64,000 bases of DNA from Barnesiella sp. (GCA_014800945.1 JAAVFD010000022.1:1-64000); one strand, 5' to 3'; shown: positions 1-9,669, numbered from the stretch's first letter. Notes: a model not told the origin generated them from the letters alone. Made by a program: numbers and translations.

Positions 1-3000
1 ACCTTGCCGGGGAGTTCTTTAGCGGCTTCCTTGAGGATAGCGAGCACAACACCTCCTCCGGGCATCTCGAACGGACCTTTGTAGAGGTTCTTGGGATCAA
101 CGGTGGGTGTAGAGCCGTCGGTGGTGTAGTAGATATCGTAGGTACCGGCAGCAAGAGTATTGTCTTCCGGCTTGATAGTAATCACAGGAACGTCTTCCTC
201 ATTGAACTGGTGGGTGATAACCAGTCTTCCGCTCATGTTGGCAGGATCCTGAGTATCATCACCCTTACCGAGTGTCATATAGATGTGGGTGTGACCGCTC
301 TCCTCGTAACCGGGAGCAACAGAGTAAGCGTGGATGTAGCAGTTTTTGGTAACGGCAAATTCGTGACCGTAAACGTTCCATCTGTCTGCTTTCACTTCTT
401 CGGAATCATCGGTGTCAGTAATCTGATAGTAGATAGTAGCACCTTCTACAGCGGTGAGTCTAACAACGGTGTAGGGATAGAAGGTGACATTGTAGTTGCC
501 GTCAGCCTGAATGCCTGTGTTAGTGGCATTTTTGTCAAATGAAGCTCTTACAGCCACAGAGGTCTTGATTTTCTCAACCTCGGTAGGCCAGAGTTCGATT
601 TCTCCGTCGTCGCCGATCATAGCAAAACCGGTGATGTCGTAGTAAGCGGCAGCGCTCTGGTCTTTATCATCCCAGTTGAATGAAGGCTCGAGAATGTTGT
701 GGTTCACACGGATATCCTTACCCTCACCCTTGTTGGTGGTAAGTTTCCACTGAGTGTCGTGGGTAGAGAGTTCGTCACCCTCGGCATTGAATTCCTCGCC
801 GGTGAGTTTCACGTCCATGATCTTCACATAGCGGCGTGCGTTAGCGGTAGTGATGGTATATACCTCGTCCGGCTCAGCCTCAATCTCATCGATGTTTGCA
901 GGCTTGGAAATCGTAGCACCGAAGAGGTCTTTGTGGTCAGCTTCAACATGACCGCCACGAAGATTACCGTTAATTATATGAGGAGTGATAACCATATCGT
1001 TAACGTAGTCACCTGCGCTGAGGCTGTTGACGATAGCGCGGTTTCCGGTTTCATCCTTAACGGGGAGGTAGTGACCCTGAGTTCCGCGGAGGAAGAAGTA
1101 TTCGCCGCCCTTGGCAACCACCTTGGCAGTAGCGGTGAGGTGGTAAGGAGTGTTCTCCTGCGCCTGGCTGATGAAGTTCATAATATATCTGGTATCCACA
1201 GCTGTGCGGGTGAACAGAGTGTCAGCGAGCTCAGAGTTCGGAGTACCGTTAGAGCGTACATAAGCCTTAACCACGGTGTTGGCATCTATTTCAAACGGAC
1301 CGGTGTATGTGATACGTTTAGAGCTGCTCAGACGAGGATCAGAGCCGTCCTTAGTATAGAGAATAACGGCATTTTCGCTATTCTCGGCGGTTGTTGATTC
1401 AAGAGTAACAGTAGCTTTGGTTACGAAAGTACCATCCTTAGCACCGACACCTGATAGAGTGATACGCGGAGCGCGGGGAGTAGCCACATTGCTGAACGCG
1501 AAGCTTTCGGGCTTCAAAGCGAGCATATATCTTCCGTCCTGTCCTTCAGGTATATCGCCATTGTAGAGCATAACGACACCTTCAAGGTTGAAGAGCGCGT
1601 TTTCAGAATACATGACATCCAGGTCAGGGTTAGCGTCAAATACGCTACCATTGTCCAGAATCGGTTTGCCGGGGATGTTGAGGGTGTAAGTGTAAGAAGT
1701 AGCATCCTGATCATCAACGGGAACATCACGCTGAATACCTGCGCCGTTATTAGCAGTGCGGCTTATAGTCACATTCTTGATGCTGTAGCGGAGCATACGG
1801 TCAGCCTCGGTAAATGCAGGTACATTGTTATCCTGAGCGTTTAATTCGACGGGCTTAACAGTACCGCCTGTCACACCGTCAAGACGGCGGAATGTGCGGA
1901 TAAAGTCGGTAGCGTTAGCAACAAGGTTGCCGAAGCCGGACTGAGTGGGGATAAGAGCGAAGTTTGTGATAATGTCGCCAACCTGAAGCGGAGCTCTGGT
2001 TCCGGTTACGTTATTTCCGTCCTTATCAATAGAAATCACATCCTGATTCCATCCGTTTTCATTGTAGATAAGGATAGAGTTATCGCTGCGGTTCTGCTTG
2101 GCTGCTTCGTCAAGGTCTTTACTTTCATCAGCATCAACATCGTCAAGGAGGTTGCCTTCCTTGTCAGTAGTGCGGATATAGATGTAGTTGGGAGTAATCT
2201 CTCTTACACGTGCATATCCGGTGTACTGGTAGAAAGTATGAGTCTCGTCATCGATGGCAGAATCAAGTGCCGGGAGATTCTCAATCTTGTTGGCAACTTC
2301 CTTGAAGTCAGCGATATTTTCAAAAGTTTTGGCAACGGGAATCTTGTTGAAGCGGACTGTCACAACACCGGAGCGCATAGTTCCGGCAGCGAGACGGGCA
2401 GCGATAGTGCAACCGTTTTCACTTTCGAGCTCATCAGATGTGATTGTAACGGTTTCTCCTTTAAGAGGTTCGATTGATTTAGCGGTATTCCATCGGCTAT
2501 CGTTTTCAGTAACAGCCTCGATGTCGTCGCATAGAATATACTGGAGCTTTGTGCCTTCGGTAATGAGATTATGTTCTACGCCGTCAGCAGTAGTAATGCT
2601 GCTTCTAACAGAGAGTTCGAGCTCGTTGCTGATAACATTCATTTCAATGAGCTGATCAGGAATTGCCTCGTCATTGATGGGGTTTGGCGCACGGAGCAGC
2701 GGAGCGGCAACGTAAGCGCGGGGCAGAATAACGGGAGCACCGTCAGCATAGCCTACATAGCCGGCAATGCGGTACTGAACGCCATCAATGAGTTGTTTTT
2801 CAAAATCATCAACAGACTGACCTGTCTCGATTCGCTGATAGAGTTTGACGGTATTATTGTCGTTGTCATAGAAAGTTTTTTCATCATCGTTCCAGCGGAG
2901 CGGACCGAAGTACATCAGCTTGGAGTAGTCGGTAATTTGGGGCACTCTCTGAACGAACTCAGGCTCGTAAGCAGGATAGTCTGCCGGTGCATCATACGGC

Positions 3001-5495
3001 TCGCTGATAAGAGGAGTGTAATCAATGGTGCCATTGGTTAGGAACAGCTCAGGCATCTCCTTGTTTTTGCGGAGCACGCCGGTGAGACCGTCAATCAGCT
3101 GATAGCCTTTGTATGCCTCATCGTATTTCTGAACGTCTTCTCCCTCAACGTGAACACGGAGCACATTACCGCTTTTATCGGCAACGAACATCAGATAAAC
3201 GTTACCGGTGTTATCATCGCTGAGCGGGAAGAAACCTACAACGCGTAGCGGCTCGGTGATGGTGACTATTGAAGCTGCGTCAGGCACACCATCAAGGAGA
3301 GCCTTGTAAGCTACATTGTTAAGCGGAGTGGTTTCAATTTTGCTGAAGTCGCGGCGAGAAACCTCGCACTCTGAACCTGAAACATATTCGCGAACAAAGA
3401 GACGTCCGGTGGCATTGATTGGCAGCTTATTGTCTGCAGGCCATTCTTTCCAATCGGTATCCTTTTCCTCAGGGCTCTGAGGCCAAATGTTGTTGGTAAC
3501 AGGTATGAACTGATACTGAACAGTGCCCTTATTATCTGCCATAGATGTCATCTTCACTTTGACATCATTGGTGATAAAGCCTACAGCGTCACCGGCAAGA
3601 GTAAGAGTGCTCTGACCATCAACCGTATTTACAAGCGGCGCCTGCACAAGCTGCACACCACCGCCACCTGCCATTTCAGGGTCGCGATATTCAACAAAGA
3701 TGGTTTCAGTTTTAGTTAAAGTAGCGGTACCTATACCATCATGTAAAAGGAAGTTAACAATAATCTTTTTCCCATGCATCATATCTGATTCTGTCGGTTT
3801 GACTTCCATAAATGCATACTCATCACCAAATTGGAATAGTTTATCGGCATTGGCGGTTGTTGTAGTGGTTTTTACAAAAGTCGTTGCAGTACCTGGCGCA
3901 GTACCGTTAGTGGTGAAGCGAATGAATCTTGCCCAAGGAATATTATTTTTTACGGGAATTTTAATCATTCCATCAACAAGACTGCTTTTATCATAATATA
4001 ATGTTTTGGCGTTTTCATTATATTCACACCCCTCAGGTAAATTATCAGTTGCAATCTCCGGAATCGCTACGTTGTTGTACGTTCCTCCACCGGTAGCAGC
4101 ATCCATATTTCGATCCAATTTTAACACGAGGGTTTTCCCTGTTCCAGCGGAATTCCATGGACGGAAAGTCTGATATCGGATTCTAGCGGAAGCAGTTGTG
4201 CTTTCTTGAGAGGATATTGAAATAGCGGCGTCGGACTGATAAGAAGGCATCAAACAAGCTTGAGTACCAGTCATAAAAAGGCCGTATGTATTAGAGTTTA
4301 CTTTGCTTGCTCCACTAGCGTCTAAATAATTCTGCATAAGATTTGTATGGGGAAAACAATCGGTAGCGGCGGTAGCACCCCAGTTGAAAGTAGAAGTTGT
4401 GGAACTTCTGAACGCTCTATTTTTTGTTCCGCCTGAGTCTAAAAATGAGAAGCTAGCAGCCATGGTAGTTCCGGTTGCAGTCGCGGAATTGGCGGCATAT
4501 CTTGTCCAAATTGTAGAGGCGTTGCCGTAAATAGGTGCACTTATAAATAATTTGTCATTGGCAAGTATATAGAGTTCAATATATTCGCCCTCGGGAAAAG
4601 CCGTTGCATTAGTAGCTGTTACCAATTTTACAGTGTAAGAACCAAAAGATGCTTTATGCTCAGTGTCACCGCAGGCGGCACTATTAACTTGGATTTTTTC
4701 ACCGTTAATAATAAGATAGGGGATGTCTTGAGGGGTTCCGATGTTGTCAACAGGAGTCCAATCACATTCTGTATAAGCAAAAGCCCATACTTTAGAACCT
4801 AAATTAATCTTAAAATCTTTTTCAAAACCATCTTTAGGAGTAATAGTAATTATGTTACCGTTTTGACTTAAAGTAACCTGTTCCTGATTCCAGTCAGTCA
4901 TAGCCTGAGCTGCTGTACCGTAAGTAAATCCCCCGGCAGTGCAATCAGGATTTAATGTAATGCTTACGGAATGAATAGTGCCTCCGAGAGTGCGGAAACG
5001 CACAGTGGATCCATCCGGTATCATTACATTGGCTCTATTAGCTGTGTTGGCTGCACCACTGGCTATAGATACGCCATTATAAGGTTTTTTCACTTCAAAC
5101 AGCATCTGAATCATGTCCTGTCCGTCTGAAGTTGAGTATTGAGCATTTGTGGCTGTTTGCTGAAGCCCTAAGAGGTAGCCGTTTATAGGTGTAGGTGTTC
5201 CGCTTTTAGGAATAGGAGTAGTAGAGGTATATGCGTTACTGAAGTAACAACCGAAGCCATCGTTATTAGATAATACCATTCCACCTTCGTTGTGTTTGCC
5301 GCCAGCACTATTACTACTGGCGGGAGTAGAGTTGGCGTAATTATTGCCAGATACAGTTATACTACTGTTTCCAAGATTACGTATAGTACCGGTTGGGGAA
5401 AGACCCGAAATAGGGGATGTAATTCGATCCCCGGCTTTGGCGCGTGGTGGCGCAAAGAGGAGGATTGCCATTAGTAATAGCAAAATCTTTTTCAT
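1..5495 (-). CDS. Giant secreted protein with chitobiase C-terminal-like modules (3' end outside window)
   Basis: The reverse frame starting at the ATG ending at 5495 appears open to the window edge, giving at least 1831 residues; its C-terminus is not visible. It opens with a classical signal peptide (MKK, a leucine-rich core, then PPRAKA), so it is exported. The first 900 residues are Ser/Thr/Asn-rich and look like beta-sandwich surface modules. At least two segments match the chitobiase/beta-hexosaminidase C-terminal module: YTKDGSDP at about residue 1380 and YYTTDGSTP at about 1790, each followed by a GPFE-type turn. A third, weaker copy begins near 1685. Such modules are common in large Bacteroidales surface proteins and usually bind or space domains. 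No catalytic domain was recognised, so function is unknown. Any anchoring or type IX sorting domain would lie beyond position 1. Confidence 0.8.
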   Translation of the reverse strand, partial: MKKILLLLMAILLFAPPRAKAGDRITSPISGLSPTGTIRNLGNSSITVSGNNYANSTPASSNSAGGKHNEGGMVLSNNDGFGCYFSNAYTSTTPIPKSGTPTPINGYLLGLQQTATNAQYSTSDGQDMIQMLFEVKKPYNGVSIASGAANTANRANVMIPDGSTVRFRTLGGTIHSVSITLNPDCTAGGFTYGTAAQAMTDWNQEQVTLSQNGNIITITPKDGFEKDFKINLGSKVWAFAYTECDWTPVDNIGTPQDIPYLIINGEKIQVNSAACGDTEHKASFGSYTVKLVTATNATAFPEGEYIELYILANDKLFISAPIYGNASTIWTRYAANSATATGTTMAASFSFLDSGGTKNRAFRSSTTSTFNWGATAATDCFPHTNLMQNYLDASGASKVNSNTYGLFMTGTQACLMPSYQSDAAISISSQESTTASARIRYQTFRPWNSAGTGKTLVLKLDRNMDAATGGGTYNNVAIPEIATDNLPEGCEYNENAKTLYYDKSSLVDGMIKIPVKNNIPWARFIRFTTNGTAPGTATTFVKTTTTTANADKLFQFGDEYAFMEVKPTESDMMHGKKIIVNFLLHDGIGTATLTKTETIFVEYRDPEMAGGGGVQLVQAPLVNTVDGQSTLTLAGDAVGFITNDVKVKMTSMADNKGTVQYQFIPVTNNIWPQSPEEKDTDWKEWPADNKLPINATGRLFVREYVSGSECEVSRRDFSKIETTPLNNVAYKALLDGVPDAASIVTITEPLRVVGFFPLSDDNTGNVYLMFVADKSGNVLRVHVEGEDVQKYDEAYKGYQLIDGLTGVLRKNKEMPELFLTNGTIDYTPLISEPYDAPADYPAYEPEFVQRVPQITDYSKLMYFGPLRWNDDEKTFYDNDNNTVKLYQRIETGQSVDDFEKQLIDGVQYRIAGYVGYADGAPVILPRAYVAAPLLRAPNPINDEAIPDQLIEMNVISNELELSVRSSITTADGVEHNLITEGTKLQYILCDDIEAVTENDSRWNTAKSIEPLKGETVTITSDELESENGCTIAARLAAGTMRSGVVTVRFNKIPVAKTFENIADFKEVANKIENLPALDSAIDDETHTFYQYTGYARVREITPNYIYIRTTDKEGNLLDDVDADESKDLDEAAKQNRSDNSILIYNENGWNQDVISIDKDGNNVTGTRAPLQVGDIITNFALIPTQSGFGNLVANATDFIRTFRRLDGVTGGTVKPVELNAQDNNVPAFTEADRMLRYSIKNVTISRTANNGAGIQRDVPVDDQDATSYTYTLNIPGKPILDNGSVFDANPDLDVMYSENALFNLEGVVMLYNGDIPEGQDGRYMLALKPESFAFSNVATPRAPRITLSGVGAKDGTFVTKATVTLESTTAENSENAVILYTKDGSDPRLSSSKRITYTGPFEIDANTVVKAYVRSNGTPNSELADTLFTRTAVDTRYIMNFISQAQENTPYHLTATAKVVAKGGEYFFLRGTQGHYLPVKDETGNRAIVNSLSAGDYVNDMVITPHIINGNLRGGHVEADHKDLFGATISKPANIDEIEAEPDEVYTITTANARRYVKIMDVKLTGEEFNAEGDELSTHDTQWKLTTNKGEGKDIRVNHNILEPSFNWDDKDQSAAAYYDITGFAMIGDDGEIELWPTEVEKIKTSVAVRASFDKNATNTGIQADGNYNVTFYPYTVVRLTAVEGATIYYQITDTDDSEEVKADRWNVYGHEFAVTKNCYIHAYSVAPGYEESGHTHIYMTLGKGDDTQDPANMSGRLVITHQFNEEDVPVITIKPEDNTLAAGTYDIYYTTDGSTPTVDPKNLYKGPFEMPGGGVVLAILKEAAKELPGK

Positions 5496-5865
5496 AATAA
5501 ATAAAGCTTAAATAATTGATGTTTATGTAATAATTAATTGATATATATAGTTAGCGGGTAAATTCTTAGTCGGGAGGATGAGAGGGTGAGGGATGAAGAA
5601 AGTCGCCCATAGCGGATGCGCTACGGCGTACGGCGTTGATATCTGACTGTATAATTGATGTAATGATATTCACAGAACCCTGTATAATATTAATACGATT
5701 CCGATTATATTTAGTGCAAAATTAGTGATTTTATTGTGTGCGGTCACGCAATGCAAGGTTAATTAACATGAATTAACGGTGAGGGCTCGGAAATATCGGA
5801 ATTTTCGGAAAATTCGGAAAATTCCGAGGGTTCCGAGGGGGCGGAGGGGTCAGTAGGTCGGGGCA
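5496..5865. other. Intergenic region with promoter and GGAAAATTC repeats
   Basis: 370 bases without a supported gene. The right part (about 5788-5840) holds a run of related short repeats (CGGAATTTTCGG, CGGAAAATTC twice, TTCCGAGGG twice) that can fold with GAATTTT against AAAATTC. It lies just downstream of the U32 gene and may end that transcript, although no clear T-tract follows on the minus strand. The left part is the unusually long 5' leader, about 215 bases, of the giant secreted protein. Confidence 0.5.
5717..5724 (-). promoter_or_regulatory. -7 box TAATTTTG for the giant secreted protein
   Basis: Reverse-strand TAATTTTG fits the Bacteroidetes -7 consensus TAnnTTTG. A TTG lies about 24 bases upstream, a little farther than the usual 19-21. 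It is about 220 bases from the start codon, the only such box seen in this gap, and would give a long untranslated leader. Confidence 0.5.
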
Positions 5866-7107
5866 TCAGGCGGTGGGGAGCCAGAGGTAGAGGCGGTCGG
5901 AGGGGCGGACTTTTGCGGGGACGGGAATGGATATGTGTTGTCCTTTTGTGGCGGTCTGCACCGGTTTGAGGTCGAGGCGTATCTCCGAGACGGTGGTTAT
6001 GATAGCTCCGGTTGTTGGTCCGGCGATGATGATTTCGTCGCCTACGCTCAGTGTGCCGTCCTCAATGAGGAATTCGGCGACTCCGAGTCGGGAGAAGTAT
6101 TTTACGGCTTTGGCGGTGTATTTCTTGACTCTGGTAGCAGAAGAGCCGTACTTAGCGCTCCATTCGCCGAGTCTCTGCCCGAGGTAGTAGCCGTTCCAGT
6201 AGCCTCGGTTGAAGATTTTGGCAAGGTCAGCCTCAAGTGATTCAAGCAGTTCGGGCGTGAATGAGCCGTCACAGATGGCTCTGAGTGCGGTGTCGTATGC
6301 TTTAACGGCGGTGTAAACGTACTCCGGTCCTCTTGCTCTGCCCTCGATTTTGAATACGGTAACTCCGGCATCGACCATCTTGTTGAGGAAATGGATGGTT
6401 TTTAGGTCCTTAGGGGACATGATGTATTTGTTCTCCACTTCGAGCTGCTCTCCGGTGTCCTTATCGGTAACGGTGTAAGCCCGCCGGCAAATCTGGGCGC
6501 ATGCACCACGGTTTGCGCTCGAATTGAGCTCGTGCAGGCTGAGGTAGCATTTACCGGACACAGCCATGCATAGTGCTCCGTGGCAAAACATCTCGATTTT
6601 GAGGGGCTTGCCTGCGGGTCCGAGAATCGGCTCGGTAGCGATGGCAGTGGAAATAGCCTTGACCTGGTCGAGGTTCAGCTCGCGGGCGAGCACGATGGTG
6701 TCCGCCCACTGCGAGTAGTATCTTGCGGCGGCAGTGTTGGATATGTTGCACTGAGTTGAAATGTGCACTTCAATGCCGCGATCGCGCGCAGCGGTAATCG
6801 CCGCGATGTCTGAGGCGATGACTGCCGACACTCCCGCCTCTGCAGCGGCGGTGAGTGTAGAAAGCAGTGCGGGCATATCCTCATCGTAGATAATGGTGTT
6901 GACGGTGAGGTATGTCTTGACTCCGGCTTGGTTGCAGGTGTCGATAATGTTCCGAAGATCGGTAAGGGTGAAGTTAGCCGAAGAGCGGTTGCGCATATTC
7001 AGTCCCTGAACTCCGAAGTATATAGCATCCGCTCCGGCTTCGATAGCCGCATGCAATGCTTCGAAGCTTCCGACGGGTGCCATTATTTCAAATTGTGAAC
7101 GATTCAT
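5866..7107 (-). CDS. U32 family peptidase / TrhP-like tRNA hydroxylation protein
   Basis: A 413-residue protein of the peptidase U32 family. The N-terminal half has the family's barrel-like start (APVGSFEALHAAIEAGADAI). The U32 signature EMFCHGALCMAVSGKCYLS lies at about residues 171-189, followed by more cysteines (GACAQICR) of the kind that coordinate an iron-sulphur cluster. The C-terminal 80 residues look like the beta-barrel found in this family. Bacterial members of this length (TrhP/YegQ type) take part in prephenate-dependent hydroxylation of tRNA uridine 34; that role is inferred from the family. The gene begins 21 bases after the stop of the last gene of the phage-like cassette, in the same direction, so the two may be co-transcribed. 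That is odd for a housekeeping gene. Confidence 0.85.
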   Translation of the reverse strand: MNRSQFEIMAPVGSFEALHAAIEAGADAIYFGVQGLNMRNRSSANFTLTDLRNIIDTCNQAGVKTYLTVNTIIYDEDMPALLSTLTAAAEAGVSAVIASDIAAITAARDRGIEVHISTQCNISNTAAARYYSQWADTIVLARELNLDQVKAISTAIATEPILGPAGKPLKIEMFCHGALCMAVSGKCYLSLHELNSSANRGACAQICRRAYTVTDKDTGEQLEVENKYIMSPKDLKTIHFLNKMVDAGVTVFKIEGRARGPEYVYTAVKAYDTALRAICDGSFTPELLESLEADLAKIFNRGYWNGYYLGQRLGEWSAKYGSSATRVKKYTAKAVKYFSRLGVAEFLIEDGTLSVGDEIIIAGPTTGAIITTVSEIRLDLKPVQTATKGQHISIPVPAKVRPSDRLYLWLPTA

Positions 7108-7128
7108 GTGTGGGTGGGTTGAGTATTT

Positions 7129-7581
7129 TCAGCACAAAAGTAGTGAAAAAAGCGGAATGAGCGCGAAAGGGTGAGGTGTGATTCTGGGTAGGTTGGTTCT
7201 GATGGCGGATACGAAGCGGCCCATGAGGCTGAGCGTGGAGTGTGCCGCATCAAGGAGCGACTCGGCGTATGGCGGCTCAAGGGTGAACACCGCCTCGGCG
7301 AGAATCCTCAGGGCTACAACTCTTTGCAGGGCAGCCTCCACGGCGGCTACCGGTGCAGCGGGGGCGAGGCGAAGGGTCAGCTGCACGGTAGAGCCTGTGT
7401 GGGTAGCTGTTGCATCGAGCGAAAGGGCGAGTGAGTCAATCTCGTCATGGATGAGCTGATTGAGCGCCTCGGCGGAGTCGGTGGTGAGGAGCGTGGGTGT
7501 GGTAGCCGGGTCGATGTGGTGTAGCGCCGAGCGGGCGTAAATGTCGGCGGTTATAGCCGGTATTGATAGTGTGATTGTCAT
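7129..7581 (-). CDS. Hypothetical protein, last gene of capsid-portal cassette
   Basis: A 150-residue protein, rich in Ala, Leu and Thr, that I cannot assign to a family. The start chosen is the ATG ending at 7581 (MTITLSIPAI). The frame is also open further upstream to 7647, but that stretch only translates a 9-bp tandem repeat into a monotonous LKTLKT peptide and is probably leader. The middle is predicted to be helical (EALNQLIHDEI, then VEAALQRVVALRILAEAVF). It follows the portal-like gene and precedes the U32 gene. By position it could be a head-completion or neck protein, but nothing in the sequence proves this. Confidence 0.6.
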   Translation of the reverse strand: MTITLSIPAITADIYARSALHHIDPATTPTLLTTDSAEALNQLIHDEIDSLALSLDATATHTGSTVQLTLRLAPAAPVAAVEAALQRVVALRILAEAVFTLEPPYAESLLDAAHSTLSLMGRFVSAIRTNLPRITPHPFALIPLFSLLLC

Positions 7582-7590
7582 AGCTATTTT

Positions 7591-7631
7591 TAGGGTCGTT
7601 AGGGTCTTTAGGGTCTTTAGGGTCTTTAGGG
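7591..7631. repeat. 9-bp tandem repeat TAGGGTCTT, about 4.5 copies
   Basis: Four units plus five bases of TAGGGTC(T/G)T lie between the portal-like gene and the start of the 150-residue gene, about 10 bases from that ATG. A related partial copy (TTAGGGTCTTTAGGGGG) lies at 9631-9647, in the gap between the capsid-like and connector-like genes. Because the unit is 9 bp, copy-number change would not shift frame but would alter the leader length. Confidence 0.8.
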
Positions 7632-7659
7632 AAACTAATCGTCTCAAAGACTCCCCGCG

Positions 7660-9060
7660 TCAGGCGGGGAGGAGGTTGTTGCGGGCTTCGATGAAGGAGG
7701 AGAATGCTCCGAAAATGTCGGCGAGTGCTGCACGCGAATTTTCGCGGAGCATATCGTAGAGCGATGCCGAGCCGTTAGCCGCCACAGACTCTCCCGACAG
7801 TACGGGCGAAACACCCGAAATCTGGTTCATGAGGTCGAGCTGTGTCGCGAGCAGCCTGTGAGCGTCTGCCGTAGCACCCGAAGTGGTGATCTGTGTGGGC
7901 ATATCATTAGTCCGGGTGGAAGATTTGAAGGGGATAACTCCCCGGCAGTCGCTCCAGAGGTCAGCCACCTCCGGCCAAGAGTATCCTGTGGGTTTTCTAT
8001 CCTCTGGAAAGAGTAGCACACCCTTGGCGCTTGAGTGCATGATCGAGTCGATGAGGGTAATCATGCGGTTGACATATTTCTGCTGGTCGATAATGTCCTC
8101 GATGAAAGGATGCACCTTTCCGTCGGTGAGCGGGTAGAACTTCACGGCAAACGGGTGCATACCGTGGGAGAAAGGGGAGTAGTACTCGTCCAGCAGAGAG
8201 CCGTCAGCCGCGAGCCAGCGGCATTTCCATCGCACGGTGTGGAAATCGACATAGGTGAGTTTTTGCGGCAGCTCCCTGCGGCTGTTGATTCTGATGAGGT
8301 CCGGCTCGTTGCGCTTGTGAGTGAGGAAAAACCGCCCTGCAACGGGGTCGAATCCCTTTACCGCCCTAAGGCTTTCGAGAGTCCATAGCTCAATGACCCT
8401 GTGCTTTCCCCTTGCCGGGGTGAAAAACGGGTCGAAATCTTTATCGGCGAATGACAGTGGCATAGCATCAGCGGGTGTAAAACGCTCGGGATTCCGGCGC
8501 ACTTGATCGTTATTCATACTGAACCGGCTGTGGAGCTCCGCAGTGCTCATGTCGTGAATCATTCCTATAAGCTCGATGTCGAGCCCTCTCGGGTCACTGA
8601 ATTTGTTGACGAAAAACCTGTCAGGCGACACATTATCCACCCACACTCCGCACCCGGCGGGTCGCCTTTCCGGCACGACCCTCTGGATAGCGCATCCTGA
8701 GATGAGAAACTCCTCGAAAGCACGCGAATCAAGTTCGGTGATGTTGTTCAGCCGCAGGATGTCTCTCACCCGTCGGTTGAACGACTTCGGGTGCTCGGTC
8801 CTGAAAACCCCGACCACTGTTTTGACCACCCGTCGGATGAGATTGTTTGTGAGCGGTCTGGCGCCCGAACGGCACGCCCACTGCATATCTGTGAGCAGTT
8901 CTCCGGAGGGGGTCAGTGAAATGTCAGACCACTGGTCGCCGTAGGTGAATCGCATGAACCTCTGTCTGTCGGCCCTGAGCTGCGCCCACTGCTTCCAGGC
9001 ATCGAAAGCGAGGTTGAGGTAAAGGGAATTGTCTTCGGATGTGTGAGTGTCGGTATTCAT
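7660..9060 (-). CDS. Phage portal-like protein
   Basis: A 466-residue protein with the layout of P22/podovirus-type portal proteins. The N-terminus has a YGDQW block and RPLTNNLIRRVVKTVVGVF, the usual start of the portal stem or wing region. Further on come VDNVSPDRFFVNKF, a YSPFSHGMHPFAVKFYP block and IDQQKYVNRMITLIDSIM followed by SSAKGVLLFPE, which resemble the clip and core blocks of this family. The C-terminal helix region contains SGVSPVLSGES and a Ser/Ala-rich end. In phages the dodecameric portal is the DNA channel of the capsid vertex. The start overlaps the stop of the connector-like gene by four bases (ATGA). No terminase is nearby. The assignment rests on pattern resemblance, not a search. 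Confidence 0.65.
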   Translation of the reverse strand: MNTDTHTSEDNSLYLNLAFDAWKQWAQLRADRQRFMRFTYGDQWSDISLTPSGELLTDMQWACRSGARPLTNNLIRRVVKTVVGVFRTEHPKSFNRRVRDILRLNNITELDSRAFEEFLISGCAIQRVVPERRPAGCGVWVDNVSPDRFFVNKFSDPRGLDIELIGMIHDMSTAELHSRFSMNNDQVRRNPERFTPADAMPLSFADKDFDPFFTPARGKHRVIELWTLESLRAVKGFDPVAGRFFLTHKRNEPDLIRINSRRELPQKLTYVDFHTVRWKCRWLAADGSLLDEYYSPFSHGMHPFAVKFYPLTDGKVHPFIEDIIDQQKYVNRMITLIDSIMHSSAKGVLLFPEDRKPTGYSWPEVADLWSDCRGVIPFKSSTRTNDMPTQITTSGATADAHRLLATQLDLMNQISGVSPVLSGESVAANGSASLYDMLRENSRAALADIFGAFSSFIEARNNLLPA

Positions 9061-9620
9061 AGTGTGTTGGCTTTATTAAGGTTAGATAAAAGGTTGGTGT
9101 CTGCCATAGCAGCAAGCATAGGGGGTGTGAGGAGGAAGGTGTCGGCTGCCGGTGCGGGTACTCCGATGAGCGATTCAAGAGCTGCGTCGGTACCCGGCGC
9201 CGGGTAGAGGGCAATTGAACCGTCAGGCATCTCCATAGCCACAGGGGAAGCGGCGGTGGCGGCAGTGAAGGGATTGTGCTGTCGCAGCGTGAGCTCCGGC
9301 GACTGCGGCACTACTTCAGCGGGTGCACTCCACTGAGCGAGCTTGACAGATACGGGACGGAGACATTGCGGCGGCACAGCGACGGTGAGGCATCCGGTAG
9401 GGGAGAGTGAGAGGAGAGCCTTGCCGGCGAACTCATCCAGCGGCAACTGCTGCGGCGGGAGGGTGGAGAGGAGGGTGGAGTACCGGCAGCCGATCTCCAG
9501 GGCGAGTAGGCTATCGAGCTGCGGTGTGGCAAGCGCGGCAAGCGGGGAGAGGGGCTCCCACCCGTGGAGCAATTTCCAGCGGGCGAGGAGTTCTTGTAGA
9601 GAAAGGGTTGTGTAGTTCAT
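9057..9620 (-). CDS. Putative head-tail connector-like protein
   Basis: A 187-residue protein between the capsid-like and portal-like genes, sharing a four-base ATGA overlap with the portal-like gene. It begins LSLQELLARWKLLHGW, then helical segments, a beta-rich centre (CLTVAVPPQCLRPVSVKLAQW), and ends with an AMEMPDGSIALYPAPG turn and a helix (PPMLAAMADTNLL). Its size, place and alternating helix/beta pattern would suit a connector or adaptor protein, but I do not recognise a named family. GC and proline content are high compared with the flanking housekeeping genes. Confidence 0.5.
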   Translation of the reverse strand: MNYTTLSLQELLARWKLLHGWEPLSPLAALATPQLDSLLALEIGCRYSTLLSTLPPQQLPLDEFAGKALLSLSPTGCLTVAVPPQCLRPVSVKLAQWSAPAEVVPQSPELTLRQHNPFTAATAASPVAMEMPDGSIALYPAPGTDAALESLIGVPAPAADTFLLTPPMLAAMADTNLLSNLNKANTL

Positions 9621-9669
9621 AGTCGGTTTTTTAGGGTCTTTAGGGGGTTATTAGATAAAGGTAAAAGGA

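Noticed and set aside
210-3041. Several forward ORFs (for example 699-1397, 2254-2655, 2571-3041)
   Set aside because: They lie antisense within the long reverse gene for the giant secreted protein and have no promoter, start signals or family features.
7591-7631. A CRISPR array
   Set aside because: The units are 9 bp, contiguous and without spacers; no cas gene is nearby. No other CRISPR-like array was seen in the window.
7582-7647. Upstream start for the 150-residue protein
   Set aside because: The extra residues are only a translation of the 9-bp repeat (LKTLKT pattern).
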